From Bacteroidetes bacterium GWF2_40_14 (GTDB taxonomy: Bacteria > Bacteroidota > Bacteroidia > Bacteroidales > UBA932): 64,000 nt of DNA. This document shows positions 15,025-24,400 of this stretch, piece after piece. Every line of letters begins with the position of its first letter. Within the stretch, counting starts at the first letter, position 1. The position numbers and the translations under genes were made by a program. The stretch spans positions 1 through 64,000 of the forward strand of contig MEOK01000032.1 in the NCBI GenBank assembly GCA_001769195.1, written 5' to 3'. Below the pieces are notes generated by a model. That model was not told the DNA's origin and searched no databases. It saw only the letters and a program-made list of their open reading frames with translations.

Positions 15025-16641
15025 TTATTTTATCAGATTTATACTTGCCGCGCTCTTTACCTGAAGGTCGTTTCTGAGAATGCTCTCAACTCTTCCTCTC
15101 TGGTAATAGTATCTGTTCACAATCTCCTCCTCGAGCAGCGATTTTATCTCTGTCGCATTTCTCTTCAACACATCCTCCTTGCTCAGCTTCACCCTCTTTT
15201 CGAGTGCATCTATCTCTCCCTTGAAGTCGTTGTATAACCCCTCTCTCTTTGTTGTAGCTATGAATTTGTCCATGTCAACATCCGATGCGGTTCTGCTGTC
15301 AAACTCCTTTTGCGCAGCGAATTTCACAAAATCCTCGTACTCTGCTGCGGTAAGTTCGAACTTGCCGGCGGGGGCGATTGTAAGGTGATCCTTAAAGTAA
15401 CCGATTGAATATTCATGTAGAATCTCTCCATACACCAGCGAAAGTGCCGGTCTTGAGAATATCTGCTGTGGCAGTGTTACGTCAGGAGCTATGCCCCCGC
15501 CGTCATAAACTGTTCTCCCTTTTGCTGTCTTGAACGGCTTCATCAATGAGTCAGGAATTGCTCCTACGCTGCCGTCCTCGTTTCTGGTGTTGTAGTCAAT
15601 CGCCTGTACGCATCTGCCGCTTGGTGTATAGTACTTTGCTGTTGTGAGTTTGATTTTGTTGTTGAAACCCACGTCCCTTATAGACTGAACCAACCCTTTG
15701 CCAAATGTGCGTGTTCCTGCAATTGTTGCTCTGTCAAGGTCCTGCATCGCTCCTGCTACTATCTCCGATGATGACGCCGAAGACGAGTTAACGAGTACCA
15801 CCAACGGTAGTTGTGTGTCCACAGGTTCATCTTTTGTATAGTAAATCATGTCGGCCTGTCTTACCCTACCCAATGCCGACACTACTTTTGTCCCCTTTGG
15901 CACAAACAGCGACACCAGGTTGACGGCCTCGTCAAGTAGTCCTCCGCCGTTGCCTCTCAGGTCGATTATCAGCTTTTTGAGGGTTCCTTTGCTCTTTAGC
16001 GCCAGGAGCTCTCTCTTTACGTCTTTGGCTCCACCCATGGTAAAACCTGTTACCCGTATATAACCGAGTGTGTCATTTATCATTCCGCTGTAGGCTACGT
16101 CCGGGAAGTGTATCTTATCGCGTACAACCTTGAAGTTTACCGTGTCGCCCCCTCTGAGCTTCTTGATTACAAAGCTCACCGATGTTCCGGGGATGCCTTT
16201 CATCTTTGCGCTGCAAGAATCCACGATCATTAAAGCTGTGGAGAGGTTGTCTATTTTAAGTATTACGTCTCCTGCCACTATTCCTGCCTTGGCTGCCGGA
16301 GAATTTTCCGTAACCTCCGATATCAGAACTCCTGTGCCTGATTTTCTGATGATTGCACCAATTCCTCCGTACGATCCTGTGGTCATTAGTTCGATACTCT
16401 CATTGTCCTCTTCCGGAATAAACACAGTGTATGGGTCAAGCGACTCAAGCATTGCCTCTATGGCGGTTGTTATAAGTTTGTCTATCTTGATGCTGTCTAC
16501 GTAAAACATGGAGAGTTCTCTCAGTACCGAGAACTGGACGTCGAGGCTTTTGCCTGTCTTGAACTCTTTCGTCTGTGAGAAAGCAGGGGCTATTATGGTG
16601 AGGACCAGAATGGTAACGATGATTTTTACTATTTTGTTCAT
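15025..16641 (-). CDS. S41 family C-terminal processing peptidase
   Basis: 538 residues with a signal peptide ending about FSQ, so periplasmic. A PDZ domain follows (GYGGIGA-like loop SYGGIGAII, then VIL of the binding groove), and the S41 core has VNSSSASSSEIVAGA with the nucleophilic Ser and TFGKGLVQ with the general-base Lys. The C-terminal 150 residues form a helical extension common in Bacteroidota homologues. Such proteases trim periplasmic proteins after tail recognition. It is divergently transcribed from rdgB with overlapping promoters, and leads a run into comF (12 bp gap). Confidence 0.93.
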   Translation of the reverse strand: MNKIVKIIVTILVLTIIAPAFSQTKEFKTGKSLDVQFSVLRELSMFYVDSIKIDKLITTAIEAMLESLDPYTVFIPEEDNESIELMTTGSYGGIGAIIRKSGTGVLISEVTENSPAAKAGIVAGDVILKIDNLSTALMIVDSCSAKMKGIPGTSVSFVIKKLRGGDTVNFKVVRDKIHFPDVAYSGMINDTLGYIRVTGFTMGGAKDVKRELLALKSKGTLKKLIIDLRGNGGGLLDEAVNLVSLFVPKGTKVVSALGRVRQADMIYYTKDEPVDTQLPLVVLVNSSSASSSEIVAGAMQDLDRATIAGTRTFGKGLVQSIRDVGFNNKIKLTTAKYYTPSGRCVQAIDYNTRNEDGSVGAIPDSLMKPFKTAKGRTVYDGGGIAPDVTLPQQIFSRPALSLVYGEILHEYSIGYFKDHLTIAPAGKFELTAAEYEDFVKFAAQKEFDSRTASDVDMDKFIATTKREGLYNDFKGEIDALEKRVKLSKEDVLKRNATEIKSLLEEEIVNRYYYQRGRVESILRNDLQVKSAASINLIK

Positions 16642-16663
16642 TTTATGGTAATTATAATATCAG

Positions 16664-16692
16664 TTTACAAAAATAAAGTTTTAGTATCTTTG
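16664..16692 (+). promoter_or_regulatory. Promoter of rdgB-recO
   Basis: TTTA, 17 bases, then TATCTTTG, a full TAnnTTTG match, ending 17 bp before the rdgB ATG. It overlaps the divergent promoter of the S41 gene. Confidence 0.5.
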
Positions 16693-16698
16693 ATGCAA
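16668..16698 (-). promoter_or_regulatory. Promoter of the S41 peptidase gene
   Basis: On the minus strand TTG, 20 bases, then TATTTTTG. It shares almost the whole interval with the rdgB promoter, so the two polymerases cannot bind at once. Confidence 0.5.
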
Positions 16699-16708
16699 TA
16701 TTGTTTTT

Positions 16709-17362
16709 ATGGAAATTATTTTTGCCACGTCAAACAGGCACAAGCTGGAGGAGGCCCAGGCGATACTGGGAAAGGGTTTCAAGCTCATTTCGCCACGCGA
16801 TTTGAACCTTTATGATGACATTCCAGAAGACGCAGACACACTGGAGGGCAATGCGCTTCTTAAGGCTCAGTATATCTGGGACAGGTTTCATCTGCCTTGT
16901 TTTGCCGACGATACCGGGCTCGAGGTTGATGCTTTGGGCGGGGCTCCGGGTGTATATTCGGCCAGATATGCCGGCGAGGAGCAAAATTTCCTTAACAATA
17001 CTAACAAACTACTCAAAGAACTTTCCGGTATAAAGCAACGCGGTGCAAGGTTCAGGACCGTTGTTGCTCTTATAATCGACGGCAATATTAACTATTTTGA
17101 CGGAGTTCTCAATGGAACAATTGCCGAGGGTCCGTCCGGTTTTGGTGGTTTTGGCTACGATCCGGTGTTTATTCCAGATGGTTACACAATCACTCTTGCT
17201 GAACTCTCCCCTGTCCAAAAGAATTTAATCTCTCACAGAGGCTTGTCTATGAGCAAGTTGTCTGACTTTCTCCACAAAAACCGTTCAGTCGACACTCTTC
17301 CCCTCAACAACGCCTCTCTCAACAACGCCTCTCTCAAGAAAACCTCTCTCAAGAAAACCTGA
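16709..17362 (+). CDS. rdgB: XTP/dITP pyrophosphatase RdgB/HAM1 with repeat-coded tail
   Basis: 217 residues, about 20 more than usual. The family motifs are all present: FATSNRHKLEEA at the N-terminus, EGNALLKA, CFADDTGLEVDALGGAPG, and GFGGFGYDPVFIP, ending with the SHRG of the substrate pocket. It hydrolyses non-canonical purine triphosphates to keep them out of DNA. The extra C-terminus (SLNNASLNNASLKKTSLKKT) is encoded by four 15-bp tandem units, the last of which contains the stop. One base separates that stop from the recO ATG. Confidence 0.95.
   Translation: MEIIFATSNRHKLEEAQAILGKGFKLISPRDLNLYDDIPEDADTLEGNALLKAQYIWDRFHLPCFADDTGLEVDALGGAPGVYSARYAGEEQNFLNNTNKLLKELSGIKQRGARFRTVVALIIDGNINYFDGVLNGTIAEGPSGFGGFGYDPVFIPDGYTITLAELSPVQKNLISHRGLSMSKLSDFLHKNRSVDTLPLNNASLNNASLKKTSLKKT
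17303..17362 (+). repeat. 15-bp tandem repeats at the 3' end of rdgB
   Basis: Units 1 and 2 are CTCAACAACGCCTCT, unit 3 is CTCAAGAAAACCTCT and unit 4 is CTCAAGAAAACCTGA, where TGA is the stop. Because the unit is a multiple of three, copy-number change lengthens or shortens the protein tail without frameshift. Confidence 0.95.
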
Positions 17363-17363
17363 C

Positions 17364-18089
17364 ATGTCCCAAAAACTCCAGATAATAGTTTTGCATACTA
17401 TCAAGTACAGAGACTCGAGCCTGATTGTGCAGGGCTACTCAAATCTTGGTGGCCGGCAAAGCTTCGTCGTAAGGACAGGGAAGGGTTCCAAAAACTATGC
17501 CGCCCTTGCTCAGCTACATCCGTTAGGCATTATTGACGCTGAACTGGTTGCCGGCTCATGGGGCGATATGGCTACCATCAAGGAGTATACGCCTGCATAC
17601 AAGCTGGCGGAGATTCGTACCAACCTTCATAAGAGTTCCATTGCAATCTTTATCAGTGAACTTATTTACAGGACAGTCAGGGAGGTTGAGCAGAATGATG
17701 AGTTATTCAACTTTATAAAGCGTTCGGTGCTTCAGCTGGAAACTCTAGAGAGTGGGGTTGCCAACTTTCATGCTTACTTTATTGTAGAGTTGTGCCGACA
17801 GATAGGATACACGCCTGAGGATAACTATTCTGAAAGTGATCCTCTCTTCGATATTCTCACAGCAAGCTTTACAAATTTACCAACTTTGGCAGATCTTAGT
17901 CTTTCTTTGAGGAGTTCTTTTATTCTGGCAGCAATTTTGAATACAAAACCTGAGTATCTTTGCACCCTCAAAATAAACGGAAACGAGAGATACGTTTTTA
18001 TAAAAGATATGATAAAATTCCTTAACCACCACATCGGGTACCCTGTAGAAATCCGCTCTCTCGATGTTCTGCACGAGGTTTTTGAGTAG
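17364..18089 (+). CDS. recO: DNA repair protein RecO
   Basis: 241 residues. The N-terminal OB-fold starts with VLHTIKYRDSSLIVQGYSNLGGRQSFVVRTGKG in pieces typical of RecO, and a helical C-terminal domain follows (FHAYFIVELCRQIGYTP). RecO loads RecA on gapped DNA with RecR and anneals single strands. The Cys4 zinc finger seen in some RecO proteins is absent, as usual in Bacteroidota. It is coupled to rdgB with one base between stop and start. Confidence 0.88.
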   Translation: MSQKLQIIVLHTIKYRDSSLIVQGYSNLGGRQSFVVRTGKGSKNYAALAQLHPLGIIDAELVAGSWGDMATIKEYTPAYKLAEIRTNLHKSSIAIFISELIYRTVREVEQNDELFNFIKRSVLQLETLESGVANFHAYFIVELCRQIGYTPEDNYSESDPLFDILTASFTNLPTLADLSLSLRSSFILAAILNTKPEYLCTLKINGNERYVFIKDMIKFLNHHIGYPVEIRSLDVLHEVFE

Positions 18090-18118
18090 CAAACATACAG
18101 ATAACAGAAAACACTAAA

Positions 18119-19645
18119 ATGTCTATAACGACAAAATTATTTGGTCAAATATCGAAGGGTCGCCTGAAACTCCTGGAAAAAAGCAGGTACACCCCGGAAG
18201 TTTTCCAGGCCGACTGGTTCAGGGAGCTTATTTTGTCGGGCTCCGAAACCTCTTTCGGCAAGGAACATAACTTTGGTGCAATTGAAACCATAGGTGATTT
18301 CCAGAAGTTGGTGCCTCTTCGCGATTATGATGCGTTTGAACCTTATATAGAGAGACTTAGGGGCGGTGAGGATTATGTCCTCTGGAACAAAAAGGTTAAG
18401 TGGTTTGCAAAATCTAGCGGCACCAGCAACTCAAAAAGCAAGTTTATCCCTATTACTGATGACTCTTTAAATCTCTGCCACTTCGAGGGTATGAAGAAGA
18501 TGTTGGCAAGCTATATAGATACTACTCCCGGTTCTCAGATTTTTGACGGAAAGGCTCTCACTCTTGGGGGAAGTTCCAAAATAGATGAAAAAGGTGGCGG
18601 CAACAGCTATTATGGCGACCTGTCGGCCATCATGCTAAAGAACTCTCCACTCTGGGTTGAGTTAAGACGTGTTCCTGAGCGTTCTGTCGCTCTTATTCCT
18701 GACTTTGAGGAGAAAATGGAGAAGATTTGTCGCTCGGTCTATAACCAGAATGTTACAAATTTTTCCGGAGTTCCTTCATGGAACCTTGTGTTGATGAATA
18801 AGATACTGGAGTATTCCGGCAAGGACGACCTAACTGAGATATGGCCTAACCTCGAACTCTTTATGCATGGAGGTATCAACTTTGAGCCTTACCGCGAAAG
18901 TTATAAAAGACTCATTCCTAAAGCAGACATGAATTACCGCGAAAACTACAACGCCTCAGAAGGGTTCTTTGGTTTTCAGGACGACCCTGCCGACGAATCA
19001 ATTTTGCTTCTGTCAAACAATGGTATATTCTATGAATTTATACCTATGGACCTGCTTGACGATGCTCTCGATGGCAGCTATACCTCTTTTGAAACCATGG
19101 AAAGTGTGCAGAAAGATGTGAATTACGCAATGGTAATAACAACTAATGGTGGCTTGTGGAGATACCTCCTGGGCGACTGTGTGTCATTCCCATCGCTCAA
19201 ACCTCACAAGATTGTCATAACCGGGCGCACACAACTCTTCATAAACGCCTTTGGCGAAGAGTTGATGATCAACAACGCCGAACGAGCTCTGGCGAAAACC
19301 TGCGAAGAGGACAGCTCAGTTGTGGTTTCTAATTACACAGTCGCACCACTCTTTATGGAAGGTTCCGGAAAGGGCTCCCACCAGTGGCTCATAGAATTTT
19401 CCACACCCCCTGCCAGCATCGAGGCCTTTGCCGACCTTCTCGACAAAAATATCTGTCAGCTAAACTCCGACTACGAAGCCAAACGTTCTAAAAACGCCAC
19501 CATGAAGCGCCTCACCATCACCGCCTTACCAGAAGGCACCTTCTACCAATGGATGAGCGACCGCGGCAAACTTGGCGGCCAGAACAAAGTCCCCCGCCTC
19601 TACAACAAACGCGACTACGTAGAGCAGCTGCTGGCGATGAAGTAG
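18119..19645 (+). CDS. GH3 (auxin-responsive promoter) family acyl-adenylating protein
   Basis: 508 residues. GH3 motifs: AKSSGTSNSKSKFIPIT is the ATP loop near residue 100, YNASEGFFGFQD the second adenylation motif near 280, and LLGDCVSF plus ITGRTQLFINAFGEELM the hinge and C-terminal lid. Plant GH3 enzymes attach amino acids to carboxylic hormones; bacterial homologues are uncharacterised but should adenylate a carboxylate and pass it to an amine or thiol. It is 29 bp downstream of recO and followed by another acyl-activating family gene, so a shared acyl substrate is possible. Confidence 0.9.
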   Translation: MSITTKLFGQISKGRLKLLEKSRYTPEVFQADWFRELILSGSETSFGKEHNFGAIETIGDFQKLVPLRDYDAFEPYIERLRGGEDYVLWNKKVKWFAKSSGTSNSKSKFIPITDDSLNLCHFEGMKKMLASYIDTTPGSQIFDGKALTLGGSSKIDEKGGGNSYYGDLSAIMLKNSPLWVELRRVPERSVALIPDFEEKMEKICRSVYNQNVTNFSGVPSWNLVLMNKILEYSGKDDLTEIWPNLELFMHGGINFEPYRESYKRLIPKADMNYRENYNASEGFFGFQDDPADESILLLSNNGIFYEFIPMDLLDDALDGSYTSFETMESVQKDVNYAMVITTNGGLWRYLLGDCVSFPSLKPHKIVITGRTQLFINAFGEELMINNAERALAKTCEEDSSVVVSNYTVAPLFMEGSGKGSHQWLIEFSTPPASIEAFADLLDKNICQLNSDYEAKRSKNATMKRLTITALPEGTFYQWMSDRGKLGGQNKVPRLYNKRDYVEQLLAMK

Positions 19646-19785
19646 ACCTTGCCACAGTTTTTTGCAACTACCTATTTGTCAGATATAAGCGGACCTCATT
19701 TGTTTCTGTTATTGATTGTGTTGATTGGAAAACTCTGTTGACACTGGCAGATCGACAAGGAAACTTCAAGGAAGATTTTTTATCA

Positions 19786-19793
19786 TATATTTG
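19786..19793 (+). promoter_or_regulatory. -7 element before the LuxE-like gene
   Basis: TATATTTG matches TAnnTTTG; no -33 TTTG is present at the right distance. The octamer array lies between it and the ATG, so the array would form the 5' leader. Confidence 0.35.
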
Positions 19794-19802
19794 CACCACA
19801 AT

Positions 19803-19853
19803 ACCCCATTACCCCATTACCCCATTACCCCATTAGCACATTAGCACATTAGC
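19803..19853 (+). repeat. Octamer tandem array before the LuxE-like start codon
   Basis: Four perfect ACCCCATT units, two AGCACATT units and a partial AGC that runs directly into ATG at 19854. The array leaves no normal ribosome-binding site. The AGCACATT unit recurs at the ends of this gene and of the DUF2723 gene. Confidence 0.95.
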
Positions 19854-20999
19854 ATGATCAACCCCAACAAGATATTCGAAATCAATTCTCCCGACCAGTT
19901 TGAAACTGTCGCGGTGGAGATTTTCAGGTTTCAGGCTGAGCATTGCGAACCTTACAAAAGGTATCTTTCGCTATTGGGCACCGACGTCTGCAAAGTTGTC
20001 GGTATAAATGAGATACCTTTCTTTCCGATACAGTTTTTCAAGACAGAAAATGTAATTTGCGACAGAAGAGGTGTTTGCGGCACACATTTTAATTCAGAGC
20101 ACATTACAAAGTCTGAACAAAATAAGAAGCCTGATCAAAATACAATATCTGACCAAATTTTAGCTCCCTACCAAAGTGTAAACGCACAAGAAGTGCTCCC
20201 TCAGAAAATATTCACCAGCAGCGCAACCACCGGGATGACCCCTTCGAGACATCCGATTGTAGACTTATCGATATATGAGAGAAGCTTTTCAGACGGATTC
20301 CGGCTTCAGTACGGCAATCCTTCGGAATATGCCATCCTTGCCCTTTTACCGTCATACCTGGAACGCGCAGGTTCCTCGCTTGTCTATATGACCGAAAGCC
20401 TCATGAAGCAGTCGGCAAATCCTAACAATGGCTACTATCTTTACAACCATACAGATCTTTATGATATGCTTTACAGGCTAAGGGCCGACGGACAGAAGAC
20501 CATTCTCATAGGGGTAAGTTTTGCTCTTCTGGACTTTATATCCGCGCTTAAACTGGAAACAGGGCATAGACCAGAGTTCCCGGATTTGATAGTTGTGGAG
20601 ACCGGCGGCATGAAGGGACGGGGCGAGGAGCTATCGCGGGAAGAGCTGCATAGTAGGCTGAAGGAGGGTTTTGGTGTTGACAAAATTCACTCAGAATACG
20701 GGATGGCCGAACTTCTTTCACAGGCATGGTCCAAGGGCGATAGTCTTTTCTTCACCCCTCCATGGATGAAGATCCTTATCCGAGACCTCAACAACCCATT
20801 CCACCTTTTGTCAGACGGCGAAAGAGGGGGAAATGACAGCAAAAGAGGCGGTATCAACATAATAGACCTCGCAAACGTATACTCCTGCTCATTTATTGAA
20901 ACAGAAGACATGGGCATGACCAGTTCCGACGGTGGGTTCAAAATATTCGGACGAATCAAAAACTCAGAACTCAGGGGATGCAATTTTCTAATTTGCTAA
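19854..20999 (+). CDS. LuxE-like acyl-protein synthetase / acyl transferase
   Basis: 381 residues. Adenylation features: IFTSSATTGMTPSRHPI (the SSGTTG-like ATP loop) near residue 120, then IVVETGGMKGRGEE, and SEYGMAELLSQAW near 280, typical of the LuxE family that activates a fatty acid and hands it to an enzyme cysteine. The family is often near acyl-carrier or surface-lipid genes; here it follows a GH3 gene. Residues about 80-115 are a hydrophilic insertion rich in Gln, Asn and Lys that I would not expect in the family. The ATG abuts one octamer array and the stop TAA lies in another. Confidence 0.82.
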   Translation: MINPNKIFEINSPDQFETVAVEIFRFQAEHCEPYKRYLSLLGTDVCKVVGINEIPFFPIQFFKTENVICDRRGVCGTHFNSEHITKSEQNKKPDQNTISDQILAPYQSVNAQEVLPQKIFTSSATTGMTPSRHPIVDLSIYERSFSDGFRLQYGNPSEYAILALLPSYLERAGSSLVYMTESLMKQSANPNNGYYLYNHTDLYDMLYRLRADGQKTILIGVSFALLDFISALKLETGHRPEFPDLIVVETGGMKGRGEELSREELHSRLKEGFGVDKIHSEYGMAELLSQAWSKGDSLFFTPPWMKILIRDLNNPFHLLSDGERGGNDSKRGGINIIDLANVYSCSFIETEDMGMTSSDGGFKIFGRIKNSELRGCNFLIC

Positions 21000-21021
21000 T
21001 ATGCGAATGTGCGAATACCGG
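20990..21021 (+). repeat. Octamer array containing the stop codon of the LuxE-like gene
   Basis: Units AATTTGCT, AATATGCG, AATGTGCG and AATACCGG. The first two units supply the TAA stop. These are reverse-complement relatives of the AGCACATT unit upstream, so in gene sense the array follows the stop. Confidence 0.7.
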
Positions 21022-21345
21022 AATGGGTTCTGCCAGAATCTCTGCCAGAGGTTTAGTACTTTCTTGATTTACAAATACTTGAAAAATGGTCTGAGAATCA
21101 AGCAAATATGCAATATGCAGATTATCTGATAACTAAAAGCTGTTTTTTGTCAGAGTAGTTGGCAAAAAATAAATTAGTAGACGAATATGTATAGCCAGAC
21201 TCACCTATCCCTGCACGAGACTTTAATACGTACTGATAATGTTGCACTCTACCATGTGGGAAACTTCAGATTCTCAGTGTAATCCTATGTGAAATGAATG
21301 CGTCGACAATTTCCCCCTATTTACGCGCCAGCGGCCTCCACTATT
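21022..21345. other. Gap between convergent genes, nothing recognised
   Basis: About 320 bp between two octamer arrays. No ORF with family features, no tRNA-like fold and no strong terminator hairpin are seen on either strand. It could be the debris of a gene lost between the two arrays. Confidence 0.45.
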
Positions 21346-21401
21346 CCCCCATTAGCACATTAGCAAATCAGCACATTAGCACATTAGCACATTAGCAAAT
21401 T
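21346..21401 (-). repeat. Octamer array at the stop codon of the DUF2723 gene
   Basis: On the plus strand CCCCCATT, AGCACATT, AGCAAATC, three AGCACATT and AGCAAATT. In the sense of the DUF2723 gene this reads AATTTGCT then AATGTGCT repeats directly from the stop TAA. Confidence 0.9.
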
Positions 21402-24400
21402 ACCCCTGAATCCCTTTAATCACATTCTCGATTCTCTTTTCCAGTTCGGTGGCTTTTGCTGCCTCGCCCCTGTTCTTAAGAATTTCTGACAGATGGAAGA
21501 TGTAAGCAACGTTCTGCTCAATATCGGAAACCGATAAGAACTGAGCACCATACTTCTTTGAGAAGAGGGTTATTCCGTCAAATGTTTCGTCAAGAAACGC
21601 ATCCATAAGAGAAAAACCTTTCTCTTTTTCACCAGCCAGCAGATAGATGTCTATTGCCTCCATTACAGAAAATTCGTTAAGCGAAGACATTGTAGAACAG
21701 TTCAATGGCAGCTGGCTCGGAATCGCCACCTCTTGCATGCGGTCAAGAACCTCAACGGCCTCTTTGAACTTACCCTTAAGAGCAAGCGATCTTGCTGCCT
21801 GTGTATGTAAGTTTCTGACAGACATTACAGCATTGAAAGTAAGCAAGTTCTGATAATCAACATTTATTGTAGGATCGTTAAGGTTGCCCCAGCGATAAAC
21901 GGTCATAAGTCTTTTGTACAGGTTCTCTGCATTAACTCTTCCAGGATTACCCACAGATGTCTTGCTCTTGATTGGCACAAACTTGTAAGCAAAGCCGTCA
22001 TATTCCAGATACTCCTTAATTCCTATTTCAAGGTCACCACCCATGGCCACAAAATATATTGGCCTGTCCCATTTGTAGTTTGCCAACAAATCAAGAACCA
22101 TCATTTCGGTTTTGGTAATAACTCTCTTCCCTTCCGGAATAGTCAGTTCGATAGAGTCAGGAACAGAATCTGCAGCCGATATTATACCACAAGCAATTGC
22201 ATTCTGAACGTTTACCGGAAGAATCAGCTTTCTTGAAGCAAAGAAACTGTAGCTCTTACCATTCTCTGCCTTCATCTTTGCGTCAGGGTTCGAAATAAGG
22301 TCAATTACAGCCTTAATAGGGACCGGCTTGTTGAGCCTGTCCACAATCTGAACCATGTCGTTGGTTCCATACAGGTAGTCCTTTTTAGGAATCGATAATG
22401 GAAGAGGTTTGGAGTCGTACACCTGATACTTCATCTGGTCTATGTACCAGTCAGTTCCAAGAAGCGAGGTGTTCATGATGCGGACATCTGTCCTCACCCC
22501 TTCCACCTCCTGAATGTACCATAGAGGGAATGTATCGTTGTCGCCGTGAGTCACCAGAATGGCCTGCGGGTCACAACTGTTAAGATAGTTGTAAGCAAGG
22601 TCACGGGCAGTGTACCGGTTGCTGCGGTCGTGGTCGTCCCAGTTTTCTCCGGCCATCTGAAAAGGCACAACCAGACATATAGTTCCCACACCCACTGCGG
22701 CAACGTTAGCTGGTAGTTTCGCCCGGTTCTTCATGAAATCGTAGACCGCCATAACTCCAAGGCCCACCCATATTGCAAATGCATAGAACGACCCCGCATA
22801 GGCATAGTCCCTCTCGCGAGGCTGGAAAGGAGGCTGGTTTAGGTAGAGAACAATGGCAACTCCAGTCATCAGGAAAAGCAGCATTGTAACCCACCAGTTT
22901 CGTTTGTCTTTGCCAAGCTGAAAGAACAATCCGAAAATGCCCAGCAGCAGAGGAAGCATATAGTAGTGGTTCTTTGCCTTGTTGTTCACGATATAATCGG
23001 GCCCTTCGCGCTGGTCGCCCAACCTTGCCCTGTCTAAAAATCCGATTCCCGACTCCCAGTTACCCCTGAAAATTTCACCTGGAGTAGTAGAATGAATGTC
23101 ATTCTGACGCCCTGCGAAGTTCCACATAAAGTATCTGAAGTACATCCAGTCTAGTTGATAACCAAAGAAATAAGCCAGGTTGTCGCTAAAAAGCGGCATC
23201 TTCTGATCCGATCCCACAATCGACCTCCCTCTGCCCTCAGTATATCTCTGGTAAAATTTGACATGTTCATCTGACGCGCTCCACATCCTTGGGAAAAGCA
23301 TTTTTGCATCAGAAGCATATACGGCCCTTATCGGTCCCGGTACCTTCTGGTACTTGTCGCCCAGTCTTGCATAATATTCGTCCTGAACAATATCATAAGG
23401 CGAAGCATATGTCTCTCCGTAAACAAGAGGATTGCTGCCATACTGTTCGCGTCCGAGATATCTTACAAGCGTAAACGGATTATCGGGCGAGTATTCGTTT
23501 GTAGGGGTGTTTGCCGACGATCTGATAACTACAACGGAGTAAGCCGAATAGCCTATCACTATCATCATGAAACAGTACATTATTGTGTTAAGCAGCACCT
23601 TTCCCTTTTTATAGGAGTACCATATCGCAAATAAGGTGGCTGCCAGTATAACCAGCATGAAGAATGTTGCTCCTGAGTTGAACGGCAATCCAAAAACATT
23701 TACGAACAGAAGATCGAAGTACGATGCAATTTTTGGAAGGTAAGGTATAATTCCAAACAGGATTATAGCTATCAAAGCTGCAGACATTAGAAATACGTAG
23801 AAGCTCCTTTTAACCGTAACATCGTATTTTTTATAGTAGTATATGAAAACTAGTGCTGGTATTGCAAGCAGGTTAAGAAGGTGAACACCTATTGAGAGTC
23901 CCATAAGGAAGGCGATAAGTATTATCCATCTGTTTGCATATGGCTGGTCTGCCTGCTCTTCCCATTTAAGCATTGCCCAGAACACCGCCGCCGTAAAGAG
24001 CGACGACATTGCATAAACCTCTCCCTCCACTGCCGAAAACCAGAATGTGTCGGAAAATGTATAAACCAAAGCTCCTACAAGACCCGATGCCAATATTGTT
24101 ATTGCACCGGCTAGTGTTTGTTCCTTTGATGTTTTCTCCGAAATTCTCCTTGCAAGGTGAGTGATTGTCCAGAAGAGGAACATGATTGTAAACGCAGAAC
24201 ACATTGCGCTCATTGCATTCACCATCATTGCAGCGTTGTCTTTGTCTGCAAACAGTGTAAAGAATCTTGCTATTACCTGGAAAACCGGATTTCCCGGCGG
24301 GTGGCCCACTTCCAGTTTGTATGACGAAGCAATAAACTCGCCGCAATCCCAGAAACTGGTTGTCGGCTCAATTGTAGATAGATAGACTACCGAGGAGATA

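Noticed and set aside
19803-21401. CRISPR array
   Set aside because: Units are 7-8 bp, contiguous and without spacers; no cas gene is present.
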